Virus record (IMG/VR): IMGVR_UViG_3300014501_000067 | Location: 1-25,334 of that record | From: a virus | Length of the DNA stretch: 25,334 nt | Direction: 5' to 3' (one strand) | Shown here: piece by piece, positions 13,164 through 21,878 of the stretch | Layout of the letters: every line of letters begins with the position of its first letter | How positions within the stretch are numbered: the stretch's first letter is position 1 | Notes under the pieces: model-generated | What the model saw: the letters and a program-made list of their open reading frames with translations, nothing else | Databases searched by the model: none | What the model was told of the DNA's origin: nothing | Made by a program: the position numbers and the translations under genes

Positions 13164-14950
13164 CAATTCACCGTCCACGTGCCGGTCGTGCGGTCGGCCG
13201 CCCACTGGTTGGAAACGCTGGTCGCGAAGATGCAGGCGGTCGAATAGACCGCGCCTGCGGTGATGTTGCCGGCTGCGGCGCTGTTGGTCGTACCGATCGC
13301 GATCTTGGTGGAGGCCGGCGCGATCACCTTCAAGGTCTGCGCCGCCGTCACGGTGAAGCAATAGCGCAAACCGGCGGCATAGGCAGGCAGCGTAAAGTCG
13401 ACTTCGCCCGCGGCGCCGGTGTTGTCGAAATAGGTGTTGCTGTCGCCTGTCAGCACCGAATAGTTGCTGGTCTTGGTGACTTCCAGGGCCTTCTGCCCGG
13501 CGATCGTCGTCGCGGTCGCCGCGCCGAGCGCCGGGGTAACGAGCGTCGGCGAGGTCGCCCGCACATAGCCGCTGCCGGCGGTGCCGGTCGGGGCGGTGCC
13601 GTTGTCGTAGACCGCGCCCGCTGGATTGAGCGTCCCGGCGCCCCTGTCGCCGGCGGTCGGGGTGCCAAGCGCCAGGCCGCCCCCCGCCGTAAACTGTGCA
13701 ATGAGGCTGGGACTGAAGCCGGTGCCGCCGGTCAATCCAGTGTTCGCCCAAATGTTCACCGTGCCCGTGCTGGCTTGCAGATCCACACCGGCCGCCGAAG
13801 TTGCCTTGGCCGTCCAAGACCCGCCGCTACTCAGCGTCGCCTGGGAACTCAGGCTTGCTTGATTGCCGTACACACTGAAATAGCCGCTTTGGAATTCGCC
13901 CTGCGTGCCATTCGCCCCGCTCGTGAAGTCGAGCGGGAAGTTGGCCGCCTTGTTGACGCCGACGCCGTTGTTGTTGAGTTGGATCGTCTGGTTGCCGGTG
14001 GTCGCCGTCGAATAGAGCCGCCAGGCCGCGTTCCCGGCCGCGCTGTACCAGTCGATCGACTGGCTCTGCCCCATCTGAATTGCCGGCGCGATGCGGCCCG
14101 ACGAGGTATCGAGCCCGTTTGCGTCGAACACCAATCCCGAGCGGTACACCGCGCCGTTGCCGAGGATATGCACCGCGTTGGTGCATTTGTTCGGCGACAT
14201 CGCGAGGGTGATCGTCTCGCTTGAGACGGTTGAGGATCGCGTCAGCTGCCAGGTGCCGACGCCCGTCGTCGTATTCCCGGTCAACTGCCGTAGGATTTCG
14301 GTGTCCGCCGTCACCCCGGTGCCGGTCAGGACCTGACCGGGATAGAGGCCGCCCGAATTGACCGCCGTAACCGTCAGAATCGTGCCCGCGATCGACCCCG
14401 TGATATTGCCGGGAATGCTGCCGACGCCGCAGTCAATCCGGTAATTCTCGTTATCTCCGGTGATGTTGGGCGTGTAGGGGTCGATGTCGGGAGTAATGCC
14501 GCGATTATATTGAGAACTTTCCGTCATCAGCATTTGCGCAGAGACGGCGGCCGAGGAGACATGCCCTTCCAGGTACTCGTTCCAGACCGAATGCGCTACC
14601 GATTGGTTGTCTAAAAAAGTTCTGTTAAAATACGCTATGACGCCCGCCGATGACCCGCCAGCGTTATCGGATGAATAGCTGCCGTCAAAGAGAGCGACTT
14701 GACCGATCGGGCTGATCGTGATGACGGTGGCGCTCGCATTGGGCAGCGCGTTCCCAAACAGAGCGCCCCCAAAAGCCGGCGTATTCGTCGTGCCGAGGCC
14801 GAGGTTGTTGAGCGTGGCGGGCAGGCTCGCGTTGGCGGCGTTGAGAGCCATACCGGGCGGTGGCTGGATCGGCGGCACCTGGGCCGCCGCGGGTAGCGAG
14901 AGGGCGAGAGCCGCCGCCCAGATAGCGAGATAGCCAAGGCGCTTCATCAT
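13163..14950 (-). CDS. Secreted tail fibre-like protein
   Basis: A 595-residue protein starting at [10 protein letters not shown] (ATG 14950, overlapping the upstream stop as ATGA). Residues 1-24 are a Sec signal peptide ending in AAAQ. Residues about 35-90 ([20 protein letters not shown]) resemble the fibre segment recalled from prophage tail fibres. Residues 183-248 ([36 protein letters not shown]) form the beta domain common in phage fibres. Residues 300-400 are beta-rich, and 488-595 form a C-terminal sandwich ([20 protein letters not shown]). The gene for residues about 100-170 is clearly more AT-rich than the rest, which suggests domain exchange. A fibre-like protein in the head module and with a signal peptide is odd. 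It may be exported by the lysogen or bind its surface; function is not established. Confidence 0.7.
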   Translation of the reverse strand: MMKRLGYLAIWAAALALSLPAAAQVPPIQPPPGMALNAANASLPATLNNLGLGTTNTPAFGGALFGNALPNASATVITISPIGQVALFDGSYSSDNAGGSSAGVIAYFNRTFLDNQSVAHSVWNEYLEGHVSSAAVSAQMLMTESSQYNRGITPDIDPYTPNITGDNENYRIDCGVGSIPGNITGSIAGTILTVTAVNSGGLYPGQVLTGTGVTADTEILRQLTGNTTTGVGTWQLTRSSTVSSETITLAMSPNKCTNAVHILGNGAVYRSGLVFDANGLDTSSGRIAPAIQMGQSQSIDWYSAAGNAAWRLYSTATTGNQTIQLNNNGVGVNKAANFPLDFTSGANGTQGEFQSGYFSVYGNQASLSSQATLSSGGSWTAKATSAAGVDLQASTGTVNIWANTGLTGGTGFSPSLIAQFTAGGGLALGTPTAGDRGAGTLNPAGAVYDNGTAPTGTAGSGYVRATSPTLVTPALGAATATTIAGQKALEVTKTSNYSVLTGDSNTYFDNTGAAGEVDFTLPAYAAGLRYCFTVTAAQTLKVIAPASTKIAIGTTNSAAAGNITAGAVYSTACIFATSVSNQWAADRTTGTWTVN

Positions 14951-15414
14951 CACCAGCTCCTCGCGGCCATCTGGCAGGAGGACGAGCTCGAATAGATCCG
15001 GATGCGTCCGGTATGCGGCATCCCCGCCATGCTGAGCGAGCCGCCCGAGCCGCCATTCGCGGCCGCTCCGCCGATCACGATGATCGTCGGGGCGAGGCTG
15101 CCCCCTTGGTCGTCGAGCACGACCACGAGGCCGGCGGTGCATTGCGCCTGGACGATATAGCCGAGCCGCGGCACCGCGGGCGCTGGGATCGTCGCGAGCA
15201 TGGTCAGCCCCGACAGCGATCCGGCATTGGCGCTGTAATCGAGGCCGCTGTTGCCGGGCGAGGCCATCGCCTCGGCTGCGCCGAGTTGGCGGTAGCCCGG
15301 CACCTCGACGGCCTTACTCTGCGCCGCCGCGCTGCCGATACCGCCCATGGGAAGGCCCGCAGCGAGCGCCGCCGAGAGGAAAGCCGCCCGGAGGCGGCGT
15401 GCGGAGATTTTCAT
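14950..15414 (-). CDS. Secreted protein of unknown function
   Basis: A 154-residue protein. The N-terminus is a long signal peptide (basic MKISARRLR, core [18 protein letters not shown], cut after SAAAQ near residue 32). The mature part has [20 protein letters not shown], a hydrophobic strand [20 protein letters not shown] and a Gly/Ser-rich C-terminus with [14 protein letters not shown]; two Cys (in QAQCTAG and SSSCQ) could form a disulfide. It looks like a small beta protein. The start is separated from the portal stop by 88 nt that hold a mini-ORF and no clear promoter. Its stop overlaps the next ATG, so it is coupled to the fibre-like gene. No family was recognised. Confidence 0.65.
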   Translation of the reverse strand: MKISARRLRAAFLSAALAAGLPMGGIGSAAAQSKAVEVPGYRQLGAAEAMASPGNSGLDYSANAGSLSGLTMLATIPAPAVPRLGYIVQAQCTAGLVVVLDDQGGSLAPTIIVIGGAAANGGSGGSLSMAGMPHTGRIRIYSSSSSCQMAARSW

Positions 15415-15473
15415 GAGGGAATTACCGTCGGTTACCGTGAAATTCGCGGAGGTGTGGGTGGCGCGGGCGGCCC

Positions 15474-15506
15474 CTAATTAGTGTCACCGCCGTTGCACAT
15501 TTTCAT
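15474..15506 (-). CDS. Possible 10-residue mini-ORF after the portal gene
   Basis: MKMCNGGDTN then TAG; the ATG overlaps the portal TGA (ATGA). The same frame continues beyond the TAG as GPPAPPTPPRISR to a TAA at 15434-15432, a Pro-rich stretch like those in tiny phage proteins. It may be a reinitiation relay or a broken 24-codon gene. Support is weak. Confidence 0.2.
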   Translation of the reverse strand: MKMCNGGDTN

Positions 15507-16852
15507 TTTGGCTTAACCGACGCGCTAGGCGCCGGTGCCCCAAGCGGTACCGCGCCGGCACTGCCGTAGACCAGCGCCTGGTCGCCGCCGGCGACCGGGT
15601 CGAAGCCGAGGATGTCGCGCGCCTCGTTTACCGTGTAGATCCCGTCCCGGACATAGATGTCGAGCATCTGGGCCTGCTCGGCCGGGTCGGCCGGGCGCAG
15701 ATCGACCCAGGTGAATTCGAGGTCGGCATGGCCCATCCGGTCCTGGATGACGTGGTCGGCGAGGCGCTTAACCCAGCCCATCAGCGGCGCCAATCCCTCG
15801 GCGAGCGCAGCCTCCTGCGCGGTCTCGGCGGTGGCGCGGTTGACCTGGCGGGTGAACGCGCTGGGCGGCAACGAGAAGGCGTAGCAGATGATGCGCGCCA
15901 GCCATTCGTCGAACTCGTCCTTGTAGGGCGCCTCCTTGAAGGGCTGGTACTTCGCTCCGCTTGGGCCCCATACGAGCCGCGAGCGCGCGCCGGTATTGCC
16001 GGCGAGAACGCTGTCGAACCACTCCTGGAACTGCCCGATCTGTTCGACGTTCCACCCGTCCGGCGCATTCAGCAACCCGGGCGGCACATTGCCCTCGGTG
16101 AAGTGCTGCAGCTGCATCCCCTGCCGCCGCAGGGCGATGTTGACGGTCATGACGATCTGCTCGACCGGGCCGAAGCCGTAGGCCTTGTGCGGGCGCGGAT
16201 TGCGCGGCAGGTACAAGAGCTCGTCGCTCGTCAAGAGCTTCCACGGCCGGCCGTGGATCACCTGCTCGAAAGCCGGTGCCGGCGGCTTGGGCCGGCGTCC
16301 GGTCTCGTCGAACAACACCTTGATGGTGGCACCGTCGACGACATCGAGACCGGTGATCTCGCCGCTGCGGTTGCGGCGCAGCTCAAGTGCCGGCGCATCG
16401 AGCACCAGAACGTCTTCGAGAAGCTCGCGCAACCAGGTCGCGAACGGCCGCTCACCGTCCGGTCGGCGCCAGAAATCGGCGAGGTGTGCGCTGCGCGTCG
16501 TCGCGTCTGCGGTGGGAAGCTGTGTCGTGCGCGGCTTGATCGTCCAGTCGAGCTTCTCGATCTGGTCCTTGCGGGTCTCGATCGCCAGGCGTGTGATGTC
16601 ATGGGCATCGGCCAGTGCGCGCAGTTCGTCGAAGGCGATCGGCTCGTAAGCGCGCGGCGTGTAGATCGTGTTGACGCCGACCGGAAAATCCCAAAGCCGC
16701 ACCCGCTCGGGCTCGGGCGGCGCCAGCGGATAGCCGGGCGAGAAGATCCCTTGGCCCGGTTGGAACACGGTGCCGAACTGCGCCTCGAGGCCCTGCTGAC
16801 CCCAGGTATAAGAGGCTGTCAGGGGCTTGCGCGTACCACTTTCGGGAGGCAT
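15503..16852 (-). CDS. Phage portal protein
   Basis: A 449-residue protein that forms the dodecameric DNA entry ring at the capsid vertex. The start MPPESGTRKPLTASYTWGQ is at ATG 16852, overlapping the stop of the upstream gene (ATGA). Portal features are ALADAHDITRLAIETRKDQI followed by EKLDWTIKPR, LLEDVLVLDAPALELRRN, DELLYLPRNPRPHKAYGFGP, VPPGLLNAPDGW, and the FSLPPSAFTRQVNRATAE segment with the C-terminal DIYVRDGIYTVNEARDILGF. Length and order of blocks are those of a complete HK97-type portal. The C-terminus is Pro/Ala-rich. Instead of lying next to the terminase, it is separated from it by the two genes at 16852-20111. Confidence 0.9.
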   Translation of the reverse strand: MPPESGTRKPLTASYTWGQQGLEAQFGTVFQPGQGIFSPGYPLAPPEPERVRLWDFPVGVNTIYTPRAYEPIAFDELRALADAHDITRLAIETRKDQIEKLDWTIKPRTTQLPTADATTRSAHLADFWRRPDGERPFATWLRELLEDVLVLDAPALELRRNRSGEITGLDVVDGATIKVLFDETGRRPKPPAPAFEQVIHGRPWKLLTSDELLYLPRNPRPHKAYGFGPVEQIVMTVNIALRRQGMQLQHFTEGNVPPGLLNAPDGWNVEQIGQFQEWFDSVLAGNTGARSRLVWGPSGAKYQPFKEAPYKDEFDEWLARIICYAFSLPPSAFTRQVNRATAETAQEAALAEGLAPLMGWVKRLADHVIQDRMGHADLEFTWVDLRPADPAEQAQMLDIYVRDGIYTVNEARDILGFDPVAGGDQALVYGSAGAVPLGAPAPSASVKPK

Positions 16853-19662
16853 CAGAAGCTGCTCCAGGCTGATCGCTTCCAGGTATTGGGTGCAGTGCAG
16901 GCGTAGAGGTAATTCGAGTCGAATTGGAGCGCACCGGTCTGGCAGGCGGCCGAGCTTGAGGCCGGCGTCCCGATCGGCAGCGCCATGCCGTTGATGTTGG
17001 CGGTCAGCGGGGTCGCGTAGATGATGCGGAAATTGCTGCCGTCGAATTGCAGGATGACGAGTTCGTACGCGCTGGTGTTGTTCGAGAGCGCCAGCGAGGT
17101 CTTCGCCCCGAGCGTTCCCGGCACCAGGATCTTCTCGCCGGCGCCGCCATTGACCGCGACGCTCATCGTCTTTGAGTTGTCGGTCGCGACGCCGATCGTC
17201 CAGCCGGGCGAGAGCGTGCCGATTGCCGGCAGGGTCACCGCGAGGCCGGCGCCCGGCGCGTTGAAGCTCGACAAAGCGTTGCCGCCATCCGCGGCGGTCG
17301 CCGTGTAGGTGTTGACGGACGGGAACGACCATCGCGTCGTCGCGCCGGCGCTGCCCGGGAACGCCAGGCCTTGCGCCGTCAACGGAGTCACCTGGGCGAC
17401 GCGAAAATTCGACCCGTCGAATTGCAGGACCGCGAATTCGTAATTGCCGGCGGCGAGGGCCAGAGAAGTGACCGACGGGCCGCTGCCGGGATAGAGGATC
17501 TTGCCGCCGCTGGTCGGGTTGACCTGGACCGCGGCGAGCTTGCCGTTGTCGTTGGCGATCGCGATCGTCCACCCAGCGCTGATCGCATTCGTCGACGGCA
17601 GCGTCACCGTCAGATATCCGAGCGGCGAGTTGTAAGCCGAGATCGCGTCGCCATTGTCGGCGAGGGTGGCGCTGTAGGCGCTCGCCGATGGGAAACTCCA
17701 CCGGCTGATGCCGCCGATGCCGGCCATGCCGAGCTGCGTTGCTGTCGCCGGCGTCGCCTGCTCGATCCGGAAATCGCCGCCGCCGTCATATTGCAGCACG
17801 ATGAATTCGTAGTTGTTGCCGGCGAGGCTCAGCGAGGTCACGAGTGCGCCGCTGTTCGGGTAGAGCAGATGCCCCCCGCTCGTGTTGTTGACCTGCACGG
17901 CGAGGCTCTTGCCGTTCTCGGCGGTAAAGCCCATCGACCAGCCCGATGACAGTGTGGTCGTCGACGGCAGCGTCACCGTCAGTCCCGCTCCTGTGTTGTA
18001 GCTCGACAGCACATTGCCGTTGTCGGCTAGCGTTGCGCTGTATCCCGCGCTCGACGGGAAGAGCCAGTTGCCGGGCCAGTTGCCGGGTTCGATCCCGTTG
18101 CCGAGGCGCGTGTTGCGGGTTGAGGTGCGCACCCGGTAGTTCGAGCCGTCGTTGACCAGCTCGACATATTCGTAATTGCCGGGGCCGAGCGTGAGCGTCG
18201 AGATCTGCTTGCCGCCCGACAGGATGAAACCCGAGGGCGGGGTCAATGTCATGCCCTTGCCGTTGTCGCTGGCAAACCCCATCCACCAGCCGGTCTCGAC
18301 CCCTGCCGGCGCCGGCAGGGTGATCCCCATCGACGCGCCAGGCGCGTTGTAGGACGAAATCGCCGTGCCGCTGTCGACGCCGACGGCGGTGAAGGTCGCG
18401 ACCGCCGGGAATTGCCACGGCACCCGATTGCCGGTGCCGATTACCTGGATCGAGGATGATTGCGGACCGCGATTGACGACATTGCCGCCATAGTTCGGGT
18501 TGATCAGCACATTGCGCGTCGAAGCTGTCGCACTCACTGCGGTCACGCAGTTGAAATAGGGCGAGACAAACGTGTTCTGCCCGTCATGGGCGAAGGTGAT
18601 CGAGAGGCACGTCGGCGAGACTTCGAGATCGAGCGCGAGAAAGGTGTTCGAGAAGTTGTAGCCGTTCTCGAGCACGAGCCCGGCGCCGCCGGTGCCCTGC
18701 GCCGTGCCGGCGCCGCTGATCCGCGAGAACTGCGTCTGTTCGAGCGCGAGGCCCGCGGCGCCGCCGCCCGAGACGCACACCGCCCAGAGGTCGCTGTCGA
18801 GCACATAGTTGAACTGGCAGCCGCCGGCGCCTGCCGCGGTACTGGCGTTGTTGACCGTGAGATGATCGATCTTCGCCGAATTGTGCGCGTCGGCGAAATT
18901 GTAGGTGCCGAGCATGAACGGATAGGAGGGCCGCGACACCTGGCCGTTGATGTCGGCCGCGGACGGCAGCCCGGTGTGCAGCGTGATGCTGACCCCGGGG
19001 TTCATCGCGTCGACCGGTGCGGCGAAGCTGCCCCCGCTGTGCAGCGCAACGATGACCGTGCCGCCGACCGTAAACGGCGCCGTCGTCGAGACGCCGAGCA
19101 CGGTCGCGCCGGTACTGTAGCCGGCGGTCAGGGTTGCCAGGTTCTGCTGGCCCGAATTGGCGAGGATGTCGAGCGTGCCTTCGATCTTCAAATAAAAGCA
19201 GCCGGTCGGGCTTCCGGCCGACCCGCCCGAGCACAGCACCTGCAGCACCGGGCCCGAGCTGATCGAGCGCCCGTCGAGGATCGCGCCTTCGGATATGAGG
19301 CGGAACCCGTTCGCCGCCTGGCTGGCGTAATCGGCGGTGAGGAGGCTGGTGACCTTGTACTTCCCGGCCGGGACATGCACCGGCCAGTTGCTGGCGATTC
19401 CTGCGTTGATGGTGGCTTGAAGTGCGCTGGTGTCGTCATGGCTGTCGTCGCCGACCGCCCCCCCGGCCATGCTTGGGCATTTGACATCAATCCACGGCCG
19501 CCCCGAGCACATCAGGACGTCGCCGTTGAGGGTCGCCGTGCCGGTCGTCGACAGCGTCGAAAAATTGCCCGGCGACTGCGCCAGCGCGCTCCAGGCGACC
19601 AGAACTCCCGCGATCAGCGCCGCTGCCGTGAGCGTACGGTCGATCCATTTCGTCGGCGACAT
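16852..19662 (-). CDS. Secreted beta-helix (tailspike/pectate-lyase-like) protein with four tandem repeats
   Basis: A 936-residue protein. ATG 19662 is preferred (5 nt after the upstream stop); a GTG at 19674 is in frame. Residues 1-29 are a signal peptide (Lys5, Arg9, core TLTAAALIAGVLVAW, then SALAQ). Residues about 55-110 carry the entry motif of phage beta-helix proteins: a G-A-V-G-D...H-D-D-T-S-A-L-Q-A-T-I pattern and PVHVPAGKYKV. A right-handed beta helix then runs to about residue 410. Four repeats of 117-123 residues follow (416-896), and a C-terminal cap ends TWKRSAWSSF, with a Cys pair. Similar architecture is used by polysaccharide-degrading tailspikes, but no catalytic residues can be assigned. 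It lies between terminase and portal, far from the tail genes. An exported depolymerase or surface protein is possible. Confidence 0.8.
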   Translation of the reverse strand: MSPTKWIDRTLTAAALIAGVLVAWSALAQSPGNFSTLSTTGTATLNGDVLMCSGRPWIDVKCPSMAGGAVGDDSHDDTSALQATINAGIASNWPVHVPAGKYKVTSLLTADYASQAANGFRLISEGAILDGRSISSGPVLQVLCSGGSAGSPTGCFYLKIEGTLDILANSGQQNLATLTAGYSTGATVLGVSTTAPFTVGGTVIVALHSGGSFAAPVDAMNPGVSITLHTGLPSAADINGQVSRPSYPFMLGTYNFADAHNSAKIDHLTVNNASTAAGAGGCQFNYVLDSDLWAVCVSGGGAAGLALEQTQFSRISGAGTAQGTGGAGLVLENGYNFSNTFLALDLEVSPTCLSITFAHDGQNTFVSPYFNCVTAVSATASTRNVLINPNYGGNVVNRGPQSSSIQVIGTGNRVPWQFPAVATFTAVGVDSGTAISSYNAPGASMGITLPAPAGVETGWWMGFASDNGKGMTLTPPSGFILSGGKQISTLTLGPGNYEYVELVNDGSNYRVRTSTRNTRLGNGIEPGNWPGNWLFPSSAGYSATLADNGNVLSSYNTGAGLTVTLPSTTTLSSGWSMGFTAENGKSLAVQVNNTSGGHLLYPNSGALVTSLSLAGNNYEFIVLQYDGGGDFRIEQATPATATQLGMAGIGGISRWSFPSASAYSATLADNGDAISAYNSPLGYLTVTLPSTNAISAGWTIAIANDNGKLAAVQVNPTSGGKILYPGSGPSVTSLALAAGNYEFAVLQFDGSNFRVAQVTPLTAQGLAFPGSAGATTRWSFPSVNTYTATAADGGNALSSFNAPGAGLAVTLPAIGTLSPGWTIGVATDNSKTMSVAVNGGAGEKILVPGTLGAKTSLALSNNTSAYELVILQFDGSNFRIIYATPLTANINGMALPIGTPASSSAACQTGALQFDSNYLYACTAPNTWKRSAWSSF
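16975..18417 (-). repeat. Four tandem protein-level repeats of about 120 codons
   Basis: Units, from N- to C-terminal: 18417-18067, 18066-17701, 17700-17332 and 17331-16975. Each opens with W-x-FP, followed by Y/F-x-A-x-x-x-D-x-G-x-x-x-S-x-x-N, then a T-L-P strand, G-W-x-x-x-x-x-x-(D/E)-N-x-K, a G-x-K/L-x-L-x-P/G turn, and (Y/F)E-(F/L/Y)-V-x-L-x-x-D-G-S-x-(F/Y)-R. Units 2-4 are closest to one another; unit 1 is the most diverged. Confidence 0.75.
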
Positions 19663-19667
19663 CCGGC

Positions 19668-20111
19668 TCACCACCGGCGCGCCGCAAAGCCCTGGCCCGT
19701 TGTCGCGCCGTAGAGGCTCACCGCCCCGGCGGGCTTATACCCGGAGGGGGTGGCGAACAGACCCCCATTCGCGGCGAGCTGGATGCTGGCGCCGCCCGCC
19801 GAGGCGACCCCGACGTCCGAGATCCACAGCGCGGCGGACGAATTGTTCTGCACGACAAACCCGTTCACCGGGACGAGCCCGCCGAACAGCGCTTGGGCGC
19901 TGCCCCCGGTGGCGACCGCGCCGCTGCCGTCGCTCGCCACGGCGCCGGCCGTGTTGGTCACCGGCAGCGGGTTTTGCAGCCCGACCGGGCTCGATACGCC
20001 TTGCGCGTTGGTCACGGCCGGCGCGTGCACCGGCACGAGGTTGCCGTTGCCGTCGACCTCGGTCGCCAGCGACTGCACCGTGGTGTTGGCGTCTTTGACG
20101 AGCAGCGTCAT
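19668..20111 (-). CDS. Small virion-type structural protein
   Basis: A 147-residue protein. The N-terminal half is VQSLATEVDGNGNLVPVHAP and LQNPLPVTNTAGA. The C-terminal half has a compact beta pattern (LFGGLVPVNGFVVQNNSSAA, LWISDVGVASAGGASIQ) and ends with KPAGAVSLYGATTGQGFAAR, a pattern I recall from small proteins near prophage terminases. There is no signal peptide, unlike the next gene. The ATG overlaps the stop of the large terminase gene (ATGA). It may be a decoration or fibre-attachment protein; that is inferred from composition. Confidence 0.6.
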   Translation of the reverse strand: MTLLVKDANTTVQSLATEVDGNGNLVPVHAPAVTNAQGVSSPVGLQNPLPVTNTAGAVASDGSGAVATGGSAQALFGGLVPVNGFVVQNNSSAALWISDVGVASAGGASIQLAANGGLFATPSGYKPAGAVSLYGATTGQGFAARRW

Positions 20112-21448
20112 GGAGCGTCATTCTCCTTTGCAGCGAGCCGCCGATAAGTCTCGAAAATGCCGTCCCCCGCACGGGGCTGGACCAGCAGCTCGGTGATGGC
20201 CCAAACCAGCGCGTCGACCCGGTCCGGCGAGTAGCCGGCCGCTGTCCGATCGAAATCGCTGGTGAAGGCGCACATCTGGTCTTCGAGCTGCGGGTAGGCG
20301 CCGAGGTGGTGAATTCGGCCCTGCTCATAGAGCGCGGCCACCGGCTCGGCCCGCGCGACCTTGCCGCGCGCCGCCCTCACTGCGCTGAACGGGACGTTCG
20401 GGTCAATCATCCGCAGCGTCGCCTCGACCATGTCGCCGCCATTGTTGATTTCGGCGACAATGCGGTCGGCCTGGTGGGCGCCGTAAGCGGCGATAGCGAT
20501 GCGTGCCCACTCCGCCGGCGCATAACGGCCCGAAGCGTCGGCGAGCACATAGCCGTGGCCGTTTCCGTCCCGGCCGACGGCAATGATCCCGGTTTCGTCG
20601 GCTTTCTCGCTTGCGGAGACCGCGGGATCGATCGCGACGACGACCCGCGAGAGTTCCGGTAGGGCGCTCGTCCGCGTCGCCTCGATGATGCCGCGCTGCC
20701 ACAAGCCGCCGGGCATGTCGTCGAGAATCTCGGCATCGAGCTCCTGCCGCCCGAGCCGGGTTCCTTGATAGCGTCGCACGATCTGGTCGAGAAAGGCGGG
20801 CGCCAGGTTGGCGCGATTTTCGGCCGTCGTGCCGCGGCTCACCACGACCTTCGGGTCGGCGATGAGGGCGCGGATCGGCTTTGTCGGCCGCGGCGTCGTG
20901 GTCACGATTGCCCGCGGGTCGTTGCCGAGTCGCAGCCCGAACATCAGCATGTTCCACGCTTCCGGATAGCGCCACGCGGCAAGTTCGTCGCACCAGGCGA
21001 AATCATGCTGCGGTCCTCGCAAGCGTTCCGGTTCCTCGGCGCTGAAAATCGTCGCGACCGCGCCGTTGGGCCAGGTGAGGCGACGGTTGGATGGCTCGTA
21101 GAGCGGCCGGTCCCAGGGTGGCGCGATCGCCAGCAGCCCGCTTTCGCCCTCAACCATCACATCGCGCGCATCGGCCGCGGTTGGTGCCACCAGCGCTATG
21201 CGACGCGCCGTATGCGCCCCGACCCGGGCCCGTACCAATTCGGCGCCGGTCCGCGTCTTGCCAAAGCCGCGGCCGGCCAGCAGCAGCCAGACCCGCCAAT
21301 CGCCCGGCGGTGGCAATTGCTCCGGTCGCGCCCGGTACGGCCATTCGTATTTGAGCCTGAGCGCCTTGTCGCGCGGCAGCGACCAGACGAGCCTATTCCT
21401 CACCGGCTCCGGCAGCGAGGCGAGCGAGCTCGCGTGCAAGGAATTCAC
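20108..21448 (-). CDS. terL: Terminase large subunit
   Basis: A 446-residue packaging motor ATPase/nuclease. The GTG at 21448 is chosen because GAGAGGA stands 5 nt before it; an ATG at 21466 is the alternative, and both lie inside the end of the small subunit gene. Walker A is LLLAGRGFGKTRTGAEL (Lys64), and the Walker B region is DFAWCDELAAWRYPEAWNML with the catalytic acid in DE. The TTTPRPTKPI coupling motif follows. The RNase H-like nuclease domain begins at RVVVAIDPAVSASEKADETG, has VAEINNGGDMVEATLR, and ends with YSPDRVDALVWAITELLVQP; the acidic residues of these motifs form the metal site. The family is of the Terminase_6 type. The stop overlaps the next ATG. Confidence 0.93.
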   Translation of the reverse strand: MNSLHASSLASLPEPVRNRLVWSLPRDKALRLKYEWPYRARPEQLPPPGDWRVWLLLAGRGFGKTRTGAELVRARVGAHTARRIALVAPTAADARDVMVEGESGLLAIAPPWDRPLYEPSNRRLTWPNGAVATIFSAEEPERLRGPQHDFAWCDELAAWRYPEAWNMLMFGLRLGNDPRAIVTTTPRPTKPIRALIADPKVVVSRGTTAENRANLAPAFLDQIVRRYQGTRLGRQELDAEILDDMPGGLWQRGIIEATRTSALPELSRVVVAIDPAVSASEKADETGIIAVGRDGNGHGYVLADASGRYAPAEWARIAIAAYGAHQADRIVAEINNGGDMVEATLRMIDPNVPFSAVRAARGKVARAEPVAALYEQGRIHHLGAYPQLEDQMCAFTSDFDRTAAGYSPDRVDALVWAITELLVQPRAGDGIFETYRRLAAKENDAP

Positions 21449-21878
21449 GAGGATCCTCTCCCTCATCCTGCGGCGCCTCGTTCTCGTGGCGCCGCGGCGG
21501 CAGCGGGAACATGCCGAGATACCGGGCGATCGCGTCGAGCGCTGCCTTCCTGTCGTACAGCTTGACCCGGGAATGCTCGGGGTCGGAGCCGGGCACAATC
21601 TCGGAAATCGCGGAGACGTCCGCGTTGCTCATCGTGTCGAGCGACTTGATCCGCAGCCCGCCAGGGCCCCACTCGACAATGTGACGCAAATCCGCAAAGG
21701 CGATATGGCCATATTCCTCTAGGACGCGGTCGGCGGTGATGCCGAGCCGGGCGGCGCGCGCCGCGATCTCTTCGAGATCGGCCGGGAGCGCTTCCTTCTG
21801 CGCCTCTTTTTTTGGCCCGCGGCGCGCTTTGCCCGATGTCGGTCGGGAGCTGCCGCGCCGCGGAGACCGAGTTGCCAA
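21393..21878 (-). CDS. terS: Terminase small subunit, apparently without the N-terminal HTH
   Basis: A 161-residue protein. The segment ARLGITADRVLEEYGHIAFA, DLRHIVEW and the later RVKLYDRKAALDAIARYLGM match the C-terminal two-thirds of Terminase_2-type small subunits. Family members normally carry about 60 residues before this, with a helix-turn-helix that recognises the packaging site. Here that part is replaced by a short basic tail (PRRGSSRPTSGKARRGPKK). The start is a TTG at 21878 without a clear SD; the frame stays open to a stop at 21950-21948 but has no better start. The C-terminus is acidic and overlaps the terL start by 56 nt. It is transcribed from the promoter at 21945-21973. Confidence 0.7.
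   Translation of the reverse strand: MATRSPRRGSSRPTSGKARRGPKKEAQKEALPADLEEIAARAARLGITADRVLEEYGHIAFADLRHIVEWGPGGLRIKSLDTMSNADVSAISEIVPGSDPEHSRVKLYDRKAALDAIARYLGMFPLPPRRHENEAPQDEGEDPREFLARELARLAAGAGEE

Noticed and set aside
18460-19713. Plus-strand ORF (417 residues) opposite the beta-helix gene
   Set aside because: It is a shadow of the 936-residue gene, has no motif, and its end crosses the starts of two minus-strand genes.
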